Assembly: GCF_026625565.1 (NCBI RefSeq)
Contig: NZ_CP112998.1
Coordinates: forward strand, 7,290,501-7,354,500
Source: Dyadobacter pollutisoli
Lineage (GTDB): Bacteria; Bacteroidota; Bacteroidia; Cytophagales; Spirosomataceae
Direction of reading: 5' to 3'
Length of the DNA: 64,000 bases
In this document: positions 43,618-51,961 of the stretch, one piece after another
Layout of the letters: every line of letters starts with the position of its first letter
Position numbering within the stretch: the first letter of the stretch is position 1
Made by a program: the position numbers and the translations under genes
Notes under the pieces: generated by a model
The model's input: the letters and a program-made list of their open reading frames with translations, nothing else
What the model was told of the DNA's origin: nothing
Databases searched by the model: none

Positions 43618-44292
43618 ATGCAAGATCCTTTGCTTAACAACGAGACGAAGCGTTCAAATCCATTTGTGTCACCGCTACACGAAGCAAAGGGTGGTGCGAA
43701 CGAAATTGATTCGGCGATATTTTTAAAGGCGACGTTCGAGCAAAACCCTTCAAAAGGTCTGGAATTGCTGTTCAGGCGCTTTTATAACCCGTTATGCAGT
43801 CACGCGGTGCGGTTTGTTTACTCCAAACAAATTGCTGAGGACCTGGTGAGTGAGGTGTTCTTTCAATTTTACCGCACGAGGGCTTACGAAAACATTAACT
43901 CTTCCTACACGAGCTACCTGTTCAGGTCGGTGCGTAACGAATGCTATACGTATATGCGTAGAGAGTTCGGGAAAATGGACACGCTTGAGATAACCGACGA
44001 GTACACCATATCAACTTACCACCAGCAGCCGGATGCGGAGATTCATTACAATAATCTTTTCCTGAAGGTAAATGAAGTCATTGCCCGGCTACCTACGCAA
44101 TGCCAGAAGGTCTTTCTGCTTAGCCGGTTTGAAAATAAAAAATACCATGAAATAGCGGATGAGCTGCATATATCGCCCAAAACGGTAGAGGTGCATATAT
44201 CCAAAGCATTGAAACACCTGCGATCCGCTCTGAACGGCGAATGGATGATCTCCATTAGTCTGACCCTCCTGAGTAGCATCATCGAGATCTGA
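43618..44292 (+). CDS. ECF-family RNA polymerase sigma factor (third locus)
   Basis: 224 residues, with a longer N-terminal lead (about 40 residues) than the other two. Region 2 has LFRRFYNPLCSHAVRFVYSKQIAEDLVSEVFFQFY; region 4 has LPTQCQKVFLLSRFENKKYHEIADELHISPKTVEVHISKALKHLR. Pattern matches the Bacteroidota expansion family of sigma-70 factors. It ends in a hydrophobic tail (WMISISLTLLSSIIEI). The FecR gene follows after 44 bases. Confidence 0.92.
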   Translation: MQDPLLNNETKRSNPFVSPLHEAKGGANEIDSAIFLKATFEQNPSKGLELLFRRFYNPLCSHAVRFVYSKQIAEDLVSEVFFQFYRTRAYENINSSYTSYLFRSVRNECYTYMRREFGKMDTLEITDEYTISTYHQQPDAEIHYNNLFLKVNEVIARLPTQCQKVFLLSRFENKKYHEIADELHISPKTVEVHISKALKHLRSALNGEWMISISLTLLSSIIEI

Positions 44293-44336
44293 AAATAGCT
44301 AGTAACGGCCTGTGTTGTACCTGGACTAAAACCAAA

Positions 44337-45341
44337 ATGAAAACAATTATATCGAAGTATACTCTTTTTGAGTATTTGGCCGGGCGAGCCAATCCGCTGG
44401 AAAGGCAGCAGGTGGAGGACTGGATCATTGAAAAAGAGAATTCTGAAATTTTCCATCAATGGTTAATGGAATACGAAACCAAATGCCCTCAGTTCATCCC
44501 TGATCAGGACGTGGCGATTGAATACCTGCTTCGCCGACTGGAAACAGATATGAGTATTGAGCAGCAGCGGCTTGCGGATGAGCCCCCACGTGCTTTGTTC
44601 GTGCCGAACCGGAATAGCCGCTTCTGGCTGATTGCCGCCTCCGTAACATTGCTGGTGAGCTGCGGCTGGTGGTTTCGTGAAGCGATCCAGTACAAATCCT
44701 ACCAGACGGCTTACGGCCAAACAACGAACGTATACCTGGAAGACGGAAGTAAGGTAGCGCTGAACTCTAATTCAAAATTGAAAATGCCCCGCCTGGGCTT
44801 TGATCATGATGTAAGAGAAGTAATACTGGAAGGAGAGGCAGAGTTTTCGGTGAGCCATACGATTGATAATAAGCGATTTGTCGTAAAAACATCGGATCAG
44901 TTCCAGGTGGAGGTGCTAGGAACAACTTTCTCAGTCTTTGCCCGGCCGAGAGGCACGAAAGTCGCGCTGAAATGTGGCAGTGTAAGGATCGATTATTCTC
45001 AAAATAACGAACGGAAAGAGGTAATGATGGAACCCGGTGACCTGGCATTCCTGGACCAGAGCGGAGCTGTGCAGCTTGCAAAGAAACAAGACACCAAGAC
45101 GTTTGCAGCCTGGACAGAACAGCGATACGTTTTTAATGCTACGGCTGTAAAAGACATCCTTGCGATGATCGAAGAGAACTTTGGCCAGAAGGTGGTGCTA
45201 TCGGATTCCAATATAGCCAACCGCACCATTACGGGTAATTTCAAAACCAAGAATGCTGACGAACTTTTGAAAACCATATCAGAAGTGCTTGATATGAAAA
45301 TTGAGCAAAACGGTAATACCACTCTTTTAATGAATAACTAA
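44337..45341 (+). CDS. FecR family anti-sigma factor (third locus)
   Basis: 334 residues. Sigma-binding N-terminus (LFEYLAGRANPLERQQVEDWI), transmembrane helix about 95-113 (RFWLIAASVTLLVSCGWWF), FecR domain (about 120-235, VYLEDGSKVALNSNSKL and VLGTTFSVFARPRG) and C-terminal DUF4974 domain (FNATAVKDILAMIEENFGQKVVLSD). Shorter than the other two FecR proteins. Only 20 bases separate it from susC, so unlike the other loci there is no leader region for an antisense RNA. Confidence 0.93.
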   Translation: MKTIISKYTLFEYLAGRANPLERQQVEDWIIEKENSEIFHQWLMEYETKCPQFIPDQDVAIEYLLRRLETDMSIEQQRLADEPPRALFVPNRNSRFWLIAASVTLLVSCGWWFREAIQYKSYQTAYGQTTNVYLEDGSKVALNSNSKLKMPRLGFDHDVREVILEGEAEFSVSHTIDNKRFVVKTSDQFQVEVLGTTFSVFARPRGTKVALKCGSVRIDYSQNNERKEVMMEPGDLAFLDQSGAVQLAKKQDTKTFAAWTEQRYVFNATAVKDILAMIEENFGQKVVLSDSNIANRTITGNFKTKNADELLKTISEVLDMKIEQNGNTTLLMNN

Positions 45342-45361
45342 TATCCATAAAACACTTTACT

Positions 45362-48300
45362 ATGAATCTAACGCTATCCGCTAAGCAATGGGTGGGAATA
45401 GGGCTTGTGCTCATGACGCAATGTCCGCAAGTTGCCCGCTCACAGGTTATTGCCTTCGCATCTATGCCGCCTAACCAGCATAGTACTGTCAGACAGGAAA
45501 TGAAGCTCAAAAATGTGCTGCTTGATCTTCAGAAGCACTATGGTGTAGAGATCGTTTTTGAGGACCGTTTGGTGGGTTCAATGAATGTGACGGCAGGCGT
45601 GCTGGATCTGACACAGCCCATTGAAAAGAATCTGGATATTGTATTGGGACGTAATGGTCTGAAATATAAAAAGACACGGAAAAATACATTCGTAGTCACA
45701 GAAGATAAAGTAAAGGAAGTAGCTCCGATCAAAGAGGAAAAGAAAGAATCGGCCGCACTGTCGGACCAGATACTGAACACTGAAAGCCCGGCTGCACAGA
45801 TCAGTACCCAGCAATTGGTCGATCGGAGTGTCAAAGGTAAAGTCTCGGATGAGTCGGGTGCCGGTTTACCCGGAGTAAGCGTGGTACTGAAAGGTACGCA
45901 GCGCGGGACGTCTTCCGGTGCAAACGGCGAGTTTACACTGGATATCCCCGATGGCAGCCAGAGTGTGCTTGTTTTTAGTTTTGTAGGTTACAAATCACAG
46001 GAAGTGAACGTTGGCAGCCAATCCGACATTAAAGTAAGCATGGCACCGGATGAGAATTCACTGGATGAAATTGTAGTCGTTGGTTATGGTAGCGTAAGAA
46101 AATCGGATTTGACCGGAGCTGTTGGTACGATTAAAGGAGATGTTTTGCAGGAAAGACCGGCGTCGTCGCTGAACCAGGGACTTTCGGGTCGCATTGCCGG
46201 TGTGAACGTGTCTTCCAACTCGGGCCGTCCGGGCGGTAGGGCCAATATCCGGATTCGTGGAGCGAGCTCGATCAGTGTTTCCAATAACCCATTGTATGTC
46301 ATCGACGGAGTGATCCTGAATGCAGTCGACCTTGCGAACGGAAGTACCCCCATTGATTATTTAAACCCTAATGATATTGCCTCCATTGAGGTACTTAAAG
46401 ATGCGTCTTCCACGGCGATCTACGGTGCGAGGGGTGCGAACGGCGTTATTTTGGTGACTACCAAACGCGGTACTTCAAGCGGCGGCCGGGTTACTTACGA
46501 CACCGACTACAGCATAGGTATAGCTCCCAAAAAGCTGCCTGTACTTAATTCGAAGGAATTCCTGGCTGTGGAAGAGACCATTTATGCCAATGCTGCGAAA
46601 TACGATCCCGTGGGCTGGGCAACGGGAACAAAGTACACGGATCCCAAGAAGAAACGTACGAACCCATTGCTGTTCGATTCAAGTGGAAACCCGCTGTATG
46701 ATACCGACTGGCAGGAGGAGACATTTCGAAAGGCTTTTTCACAAAATCACCAGCTAGGATTAACGGGTGGTAGCGAAAAAGGCAGCTATGGCGCTTTCCT
46801 GAACTATCGTAATGAAAATGGGATCGTGAAGGATTCGTGGCAGAAAAGATTTGCCGGTCGTTTCGTATTTGACAGCCAAATCAAAAGCTGGCTGAAAGTG
46901 GGCGGCACGCTGGGTTATACAGACCAAAACGAAAAGCAGATCGATCAGCTTGGCGGCGGCGGTATTACGGCCATGCGTCAGGTTCTGGAAGCTTTACCTA
47001 TCATTCCGGTGAAATATCCTGACGGGAAATGGGCAAGTAACAGAGATTATCCGGGGATGGAAGGTGGCGACAGCCCACTCAGGGTCGTTGCAGAAAGATT
47101 GTCCTACCTCAGAACGCAAACAATGCTAGGTAATATTTATGCGACAATCCGCCTGGCCGATGGTCTTGATTTCAAATCCACGGTGGGAACTAACGTGATC
47201 AACCAGCGGGAGGACTATTTTGCCGCAGCAGGTCTGCAATATATTTCCAATAATGGTGACGCATCGATTACGAGCAGAAGGTTCAACTCATGGCAATTTG
47301 AAAATTACCTGACCTATTTCAAGGATTTTGGTAAAATACATTCCGTCAATGCCATGTTGGGGTTGTCGTGGCAGCATGTTGACCGTTTCGATAACCTTGC
47401 CAGAAGCCAGAATTTTACAGATACTTATTTTCAATTCAATAACCTTGGTGCCGGAGCGACTGCGCTTGCGCCTTCGTCAAGTGCTTCTGCCTACGGACTC
47501 AATTCGTACTTTGCTAGGGTTAACTATGGCCTAATGGACAAGTACCTGGTGACTTTCACCGGCCGGATCGATGGTTCATCCAAATTCGGAGATGCCAACC
47601 GTTACGCATTCTTCCCGTCGGCGGCTGTTGCATGGAGAGTTAGCGAAGAAGAATTCCTGAAAGGTGTTCCGGCCATTTCCAACCTGAAACTGCGTGCAAG
47701 CTACGGTGCAACTGGTAACTCTGAAATCCCTGCTTACCGAGCTTTGGCGGGTATGGCCAGTTATGACGTGATTTTTGGTGGCGCACGTAACATTGGAACA
47801 GGGGTCGGCAGAATGTCAAACTCTAACCTTCAATGGGAGAAAACACAGCAGGTTGACTTCGGTGTCGAATTGGGTTTGTTTTCAAACAGACTTAGCTTCG
47901 AACTCGATTTGTACAGAAGAAAAGTGAACGAAATGTTGCTGGATGCGCCGCTTCCATTGAGCAGCGGCTATGCGAGCATCTTCACCAATGTTGGAAGTAT
48001 GGAAAACAAAGGCGTGGAATTTGCTGTGAATTCTATGAACATTAAGGCAGGCGACTTCTCATGGAGCACCACCTTCAATATTTCGGTAAATAAAAACAAA
48101 GTGCTTGCATTGTCAGGCGGTAGCGATATTTACTCGGGTGCTACGGTAATCAGGGTAGGAGAGCCGGTTGGATCCTTCTTTGGCCGGGTACATGAGGGAA
48201 TATGGTCAACTGCGGAAGCGGAGCAGGCGAAAAAATACAACATGCTTCCCGGTGATGTCAAATATAAGGACCTTAACAACGACGGAGCCATTAATGACAA

Positions 48301-48826
48301 TGACAGGACCATTATCGGTAAAGGTATTCCCGACGGCTTTGGAACATTCCTGAACACATTCCAGTATAAAGCCTGGTCGCTGACGGTGGATCTGCAATAT
48401 ATGTACGGAAACGATGTGATCGACAGAAGTATCCACTCTGCGGAAGACAGGCAGGGTATCGCAAACAGTTACAAAACTGTATTGAACGCCTGGACAGAAA
48501 CCAACCAGAATACAACAGTAGCGCAGATACGTCCGATCAATGCATACTATACGACCAATAACGATAGTCACAAAGTGACCGACGCCTCATTCATTCGTGG
48601 CAGGAACCTGCTGCTGGCCTATTCTTTCCCTTCTACGCTAGTTTCGAAGTTGAAATTAGACAGGCTGAGAGTTTATGGATCCATTCAGAACTTCTTTGTA
48701 GCGACCAAGTATAAAGGCTATGATCCGGAAGTATCGAACTCGGGATCACCGTTTGACCAGGGTTTTGGTCTGTATGATTATCCCAAGCCAAGGGTATTTA
48801 TGCTGGGTTTAAACATCGGTTTATAA
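45362..48826 (+). CDS. SusC/RagA-family TonB-dependent transporter with STN domain (third locus)
   Basis: 1154 residues. A less typical signal segment (about 10-27), STN about 48-113, a linker with EEKKES, carboxypeptidase-regulatory-like domain about 157-230 (GLPGVSVVLKGTQRGT), EIVVVGYGSVRKSDLTGA, plug with IRGASSISVSNNPLYVIDG and IEVLKDASSTAIYGARGANGV, then barrel. It works with the following SusD and reports to the FecR gene just upstream. The substrate may contain xylose if the nearby xylose isomerase is a functional neighbour, but that gene is on the opposite strand. Confidence 0.96.
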   Translation: MNLTLSAKQWVGIGLVLMTQCPQVARSQVIAFASMPPNQHSTVRQEMKLKNVLLDLQKHYGVEIVFEDRLVGSMNVTAGVLDLTQPIEKNLDIVLGRNGLKYKKTRKNTFVVTEDKVKEVAPIKEEKKESAALSDQILNTESPAAQISTQQLVDRSVKGKVSDESGAGLPGVSVVLKGTQRGTSSGANGEFTLDIPDGSQSVLVFSFVGYKSQEVNVGSQSDIKVSMAPDENSLDEIVVVGYGSVRKSDLTGAVGTIKGDVLQERPASSLNQGLSGRIAGVNVSSNSGRPGGRANIRIRGASSISVSNNPLYVIDGVILNAVDLANGSTPIDYLNPNDIASIEVLKDASSTAIYGARGANGVILVTTKRGTSSGGRVTYDTDYSIGIAPKKLPVLNSKEFLAVEETIYANAAKYDPVGWATGTKYTDPKKKRTNPLLFDSSGNPLYDTDWQEETFRKAFSQNHQLGLTGGSEKGSYGAFLNYRNENGIVKDSWQKRFAGRFVFDSQIKSWLKVGGTLGYTDQNEKQIDQLGGGGITAMRQVLEALPIIPVKYPDGKWASNRDYPGMEGGDSPLRVVAERLSYLRTQTMLGNIYATIRLADGLDFKSTVGTNVINQREDYFAAAGLQYISNNGDASITSRRFNSWQFENYLTYFKDFGKIHSVNAMLGLSWQHVDRFDNLARSQNFTDTYFQFNNLGAGATALAPSSSASAYGLNSYFARVNYGLMDKYLVTFTGRIDGSSKFGDANRYAFFPSAAVAWRVSEEEFLKGVPAISNLKLRASYGATGNSEIPAYRALAGMASYDVIFGGARNIGTGVGRMSNSNLQWEKTQQVDFGVELGLFSNRLSFELDLYRRKVNEMLLDAPLPLSSGYASIFTNVGSMENKGVEFAVNSMNIKAGDFSWSTTFNISVNKNKVLALSGGSDIYSGATVIRVGEPVGSFFGRVHEGIWSTAEAEQAKKYNMLPGDVKYKDLNNDGAINDNDRTIIGKGIPDGFGTFLNTFQYKAWSLTVDLQYMYGNDVIDRSIHSAEDRQGIANSYKTVLNAWTETNQNTTVAQIRPINAYYTTNNDSHKVTDASFIRGRNLLLAYSFPSTLVSKLKLDRLRVYGSIQNFFVATKYKGYDPEVSNSGSPFDQGFGLYDYPKPRVFMLGLNIGL

Positions 48827-48856
48827 AATCTACTACTGACTCTTACTTGAAGTAAA

Positions 48857-50362
48857 ATGAATAAATTATCAAAAAGAATCGGCCTGCTCACCACCGTTTT
48901 GAGCATATTCTGGGCGACAGGATGTAGCGACTTCCTGGACGAATCAGATCCAAGTAATTTCACGGTTGAAAACTATTTCACACAACCGGCCCACGCGAGA
49001 AGTTCAGTCAATGCGATATATGCGCCTATGCGTGATCCAATGAATAGTGGCTTTGGTGGTGGCGCCTGGATGATGACAGAGTTCGCTACCGGTCTTGCTG
49101 CCACCGATCTCGGTCAGGCTGTTAACAGCTATTTTATCAAGGACCTGAGAAATACCTCGGACAATGGATACGGACAGACTTACTGGACTTCCTATTACAG
49201 AGGGATTGCAAATGCCAACCTTTCGATTGCAAAGGTACCCACAGTGCCCGGACTGGATGCCGCCGAAGGCAAGAAGTTGCTCGGCGAAGCTTACTTTCTG
49301 AGAGCATGGTACTATTTCAACCTGGTTCGGATGTTTGGTAACATTCCATTGGTTACCGAGCCTATCAGTTTGGAATCGGAACAATTGAAACCGTCGGCTG
49401 CAACACCGGAGGAAGTTTACAATCTGATCGTATCAGATTTAAAGACGGCTGAGGCGTCTGGCCTGCCATGGACAGATAATACTGGCAAAGTGAATATGGG
49501 TGCAGTTAAGTCCTTGCTTTCTCAGGTTTACCTCACAATGGCTGGATACCCGTTGCAAAAAGGTGCGTCACATTATGATCTTGCAGCTAAGAAAGCAGAA
49601 GAAGTTATTGATTCGAAACAGTTCAAATTGTTCGCGTCGTACAACGATTTTCACGACCCGTCGAAGAAAAATATCGACGAGAACATCTTCATGATCCAAT
49701 TCAGAACGCAGATTCTCCCTTCTAACTGGCAGGTATCGATTATTCCTTATAACAAGAATATCTCACAGTATTCTGATGAAACGGGAGGAATCTATTCTAC
49801 GGGGGACTTTGCGAAGTCTTACGATCCGGCTGACTTACGTATCAAGGAGAAGCAATTCTTCTTTACGAAATTTACTAATGAGTCAAACCGTAATCTGGAA
49901 GTGGATTTGGGTGGATATTTTATCTACAAGCATTTCGACCAGACGGCACAGACCAGCTCCGCAAATAGCGATTTGAACTGGCCGGTGATCAGGTATGCTG
50001 ATGTTTTGCTGACTTATGCAGAGGCTGCCAACGAAGCTGGAGGACCATCGGCCAAAGTGCTGGAAGCGGTCAATGCGATCAGAACGAGGGCTCAGTTGCC
50101 TGCACTTGCAGGTCTTGCGAAAGACAAGTTACGTGAGGCAATCTGGCGTGAGCGCTGGTACGAACTATGCTTTGAGAACATTACCTGGTTTGACATGGTG
50201 AGGTTGCGCAAAGCCTTCAATGTTAAAACAAAGGAGTTTGAAAATTACGTTGGTCACAAATTCTCATACGGCCCGACATTGACGGAAAGAGAACTTGTTT
50301 TCCCGATCCCAACACCTGAAATCAGGAACAATACGAATCTGAGACAGAATAATGGTTATTGA
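48857..50362 (+). CDS. SusD/RagB-family lipoprotein (third locus)
   Basis: 501 residues, 30 bases after susC. Lipobox FWATGC. SusD motifs: SDFLDESDPSNFTVENYFTQ, YFLRAWYYFNLVRMFGNIPLVTEP, RYADVLLTYAEAANEAGGPS, VNAIRTRAQLPAL, REAIWRERWYELCFENITWFDMVRLRK and the terminal FPIPTPEIRNNTNLRQNNGY. Substrate-selecting lid of the third transporter. Followed by a bidirectional terminator. Confidence 0.95.
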   Translation: MNKLSKRIGLLTTVLSIFWATGCSDFLDESDPSNFTVENYFTQPAHARSSVNAIYAPMRDPMNSGFGGGAWMMTEFATGLAATDLGQAVNSYFIKDLRNTSDNGYGQTYWTSYYRGIANANLSIAKVPTVPGLDAAEGKKLLGEAYFLRAWYYFNLVRMFGNIPLVTEPISLESEQLKPSAATPEEVYNLIVSDLKTAEASGLPWTDNTGKVNMGAVKSLLSQVYLTMAGYPLQKGASHYDLAAKKAEEVIDSKQFKLFASYNDFHDPSKKNIDENIFMIQFRTQILPSNWQVSIIPYNKNISQYSDETGGIYSTGDFAKSYDPADLRIKEKQFFFTKFTNESNRNLEVDLGGYFIYKHFDQTAQTSSANSDLNWPVIRYADVLLTYAEAANEAGGPSAKVLEAVNAIRTRAQLPALAGLAKDKLREAIWRERWYELCFENITWFDMVRLRKAFNVKTKEFENYVGHKFSYGPTLTERELVFPIPTPEIRNNTNLRQNNGY

Positions 50363-50376
50363 AATGCCCAGCCTGT

Positions 50377-50417
50377 TAAGCAAGAAAAGCCGCCTATTGG
50401 GCGGCTTTTCTTGCTTA
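50377..50417. terminator. Bidirectional terminator between susD and xylA
   Basis: An 18-bp perfect stem (50377-50394 with 50400-50417; GC-rich core AAAAGCCGCC / GGCGGCTTTT) with a 5-base loop. It serves susD on the plus strand and xylA on the minus strand. Confidence 0.92.
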
Positions 50418-50431
50418 TATAATCCAATTGA

Positions 50432-51760
50432 TCAAATAAAACGGTTGATCAGATTTTCCAGATATTCTTGTCTGCCGGAAGTAGTTGCCGGTTCGCCTTT
50501 GCTTGCTGCCAGGTCGAACAGGTCTTCCAGTTTCAATGCACCTTTTTCGAATTCGGCACCTTTGCCGGCGTCAAAGCTTGCATAGCGGTTACTGCGGATC
50601 TTATCGTACTCACCGTTTTGAATGATCTTATCAGCTACCAGTAATGCTCTTGCTACTGTGTCGATACCACCAATGTGTGCGTGGAAAACATCTTCCACAT
50701 CGGTAGAGTTACGGCGACGTTTTGCATCAAAGTTGATACCGCCACCTTTCAGGCCACCTGCTTTCAGGATCACCAAAAGTGCTTTGGTCCATTCAGCGAT
50801 ATCGTTCGGGAACTGGTCGGTATCCCATCCGTTCTGGTAATCACCGCGGTTAGCGTCGATAGAACCCAGTATGCCGGCATCAGCAGCCACTTGTAGTTCA
50901 TGCTCAAATGTGTGACCAGCCAATGTAGCGTGGTTAACTTCAAGGTTCAATGCGAAATCCTCCAATAAATCGTGCTGACGAAGGAAACCGATAACGGTTG
51001 CTGCATCGTAGTCATACTGGTGCTTGGTAGGCTCACAAGGCTTAGGTTCAATGAAGAACTTACCTTTGAATCCATTCGCACGGGCATAAGCCACAGAAAG
51101 TTTAAGCATTTGAGCAAAGTGCTCCTGCTCGCGCTTCATGTCGGTATTCAGCAATGTCATATATCCTTCGCGACCACCCCAGAACACGTAGTTTTCGCCA
51201 CCCAATGCGATCGTAGCATCAAGGGCCATTTTTACTTGCGCACCTGCATGGGTAACCACATCAAAGTCAGGATTTGTAGAAGCACCGTTCATATAGCGAT
51301 GATGGCTAAACAAATTGGCAGTTCCCCAAAGCAATTTCACTCCGGAAGCCTTTTGTTTCTCACCCAGGTAAGCGGTCAATGCCTGTAAACGCTTTTCGTT
51401 GGTGCGTACATCGTCCGCATAGTCAACCACATCCACATCGTGGAAGCAATAGTAGGGCGCGCCCAATTTTGTGATCAATTCAAATGCAGCATCAGCTTTG
51501 TCTTTTGCACGGTCAACAGCGTCTGGCTTTTTGTCCCATGGGTAAAAGAGTGTAGGACCTCCGAAAGGATCAAGCCCCGCTCCGCAGAAAGTGTGCCAGT
51601 ATGCGATGGCAAAACGAAGGTGCTCCTTCATGCTTTTGCCTGCTACGATGCGGTTTTCATCATAAAACCGGTAAGCTAGGGGATTATCCGTTTCAGGGCC
51701 TTCAAAACCAATTTTCCCGATTCCTTTAAAGTACTCCTGTTCTCCGAGTAAAATGCTCAT
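50432..51760 (-). CDS. xylA: Xylose isomerase
   Basis: 442 residues, the usual length for class II xylose isomerases. It converts D-xylose to D-xylulose (and glucose to fructose) with two divalent metals. His107 and Asp110 in CFHDVD are the conserved catalytic pair; FFIEPKPCEPTKHQYDYD and LNLEVNHATLAGHTFEHEL supply metal ligands. Convergent with the third SusD gene, so it has its own promoter. No xylulokinase or transporter follows it in the window. Confidence 0.97.
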   Translation of the reverse strand: MSILLGEQEYFKGIGKIGFEGPETDNPLAYRFYDENRIVAGKSMKEHLRFAIAYWHTFCGAGLDPFGGPTLFYPWDKKPDAVDRAKDKADAAFELITKLGAPYYCFHDVDVVDYADDVRTNEKRLQALTAYLGEKQKASGVKLLWGTANLFSHHRYMNGASTNPDFDVVTHAGAQVKMALDATIALGGENYVFWGGREGYMTLLNTDMKREQEHFAQMLKLSVAYARANGFKGKFFIEPKPCEPTKHQYDYDAATVIGFLRQHDLLEDFALNLEVNHATLAGHTFEHELQVAADAGILGSIDANRGDYQNGWDTDQFPNDIAEWTKALLVILKAGGLKGGGINFDAKRRRNSTDVEDVFHAHIGGIDTVARALLVADKIIQNGEYDKIRSNRYASFDAGKGAEFEKGALKLEDLFDLAASKGEPATTSGRQEYLENLINRFI

Positions 51761-51860
51761 TGTGTTTTAGTTAATCGTTCTGTAATTTTTCAAAGAAATT
51801 CCGCGCTTATTCTTTCAAAATGCCGTCTACTTATTATTAAGTGTATTATTGACATTTTAT

Positions 51861-51898
51861 ACTGCAATACTATTACTTTTTTTTGAAAATATTGCAGT
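51861..51898. promoter_or_regulatory. Spaced inverted repeat upstream of xylA
   Basis: ACTGCAATA (51861-51869) and TATTGCAGT (51890-51898) are exact reverse complements, 20 bases apart. They lie about 100-140 bases upstream of the xylA start on the minus strand and next to the PPIase terminator. A regulator site for xylA is possible; a match to a known operator was not recognised. Confidence 0.35.
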
Positions 51899-51904
51899 GA
51901 AAAT

Positions 51905-51941
51905 AAAAAGAGGAGCAGAAATCAATTCTGCTCCTCTTTTT
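51905..51941 (-). terminator. Intrinsic terminator of PPIase gene
   Basis: A 16-bp perfect stem (51905-51920 with 51926-51941; AGAGGAGCAGAA / TTCTGCTCCTCT) with flanking A/T runs, 20 bases beyond the minus-strand stop. Typical intrinsic terminator. Confidence 0.9.
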
Positions 51942-51961
51942 CAAATATTTTTTACGCCTGA

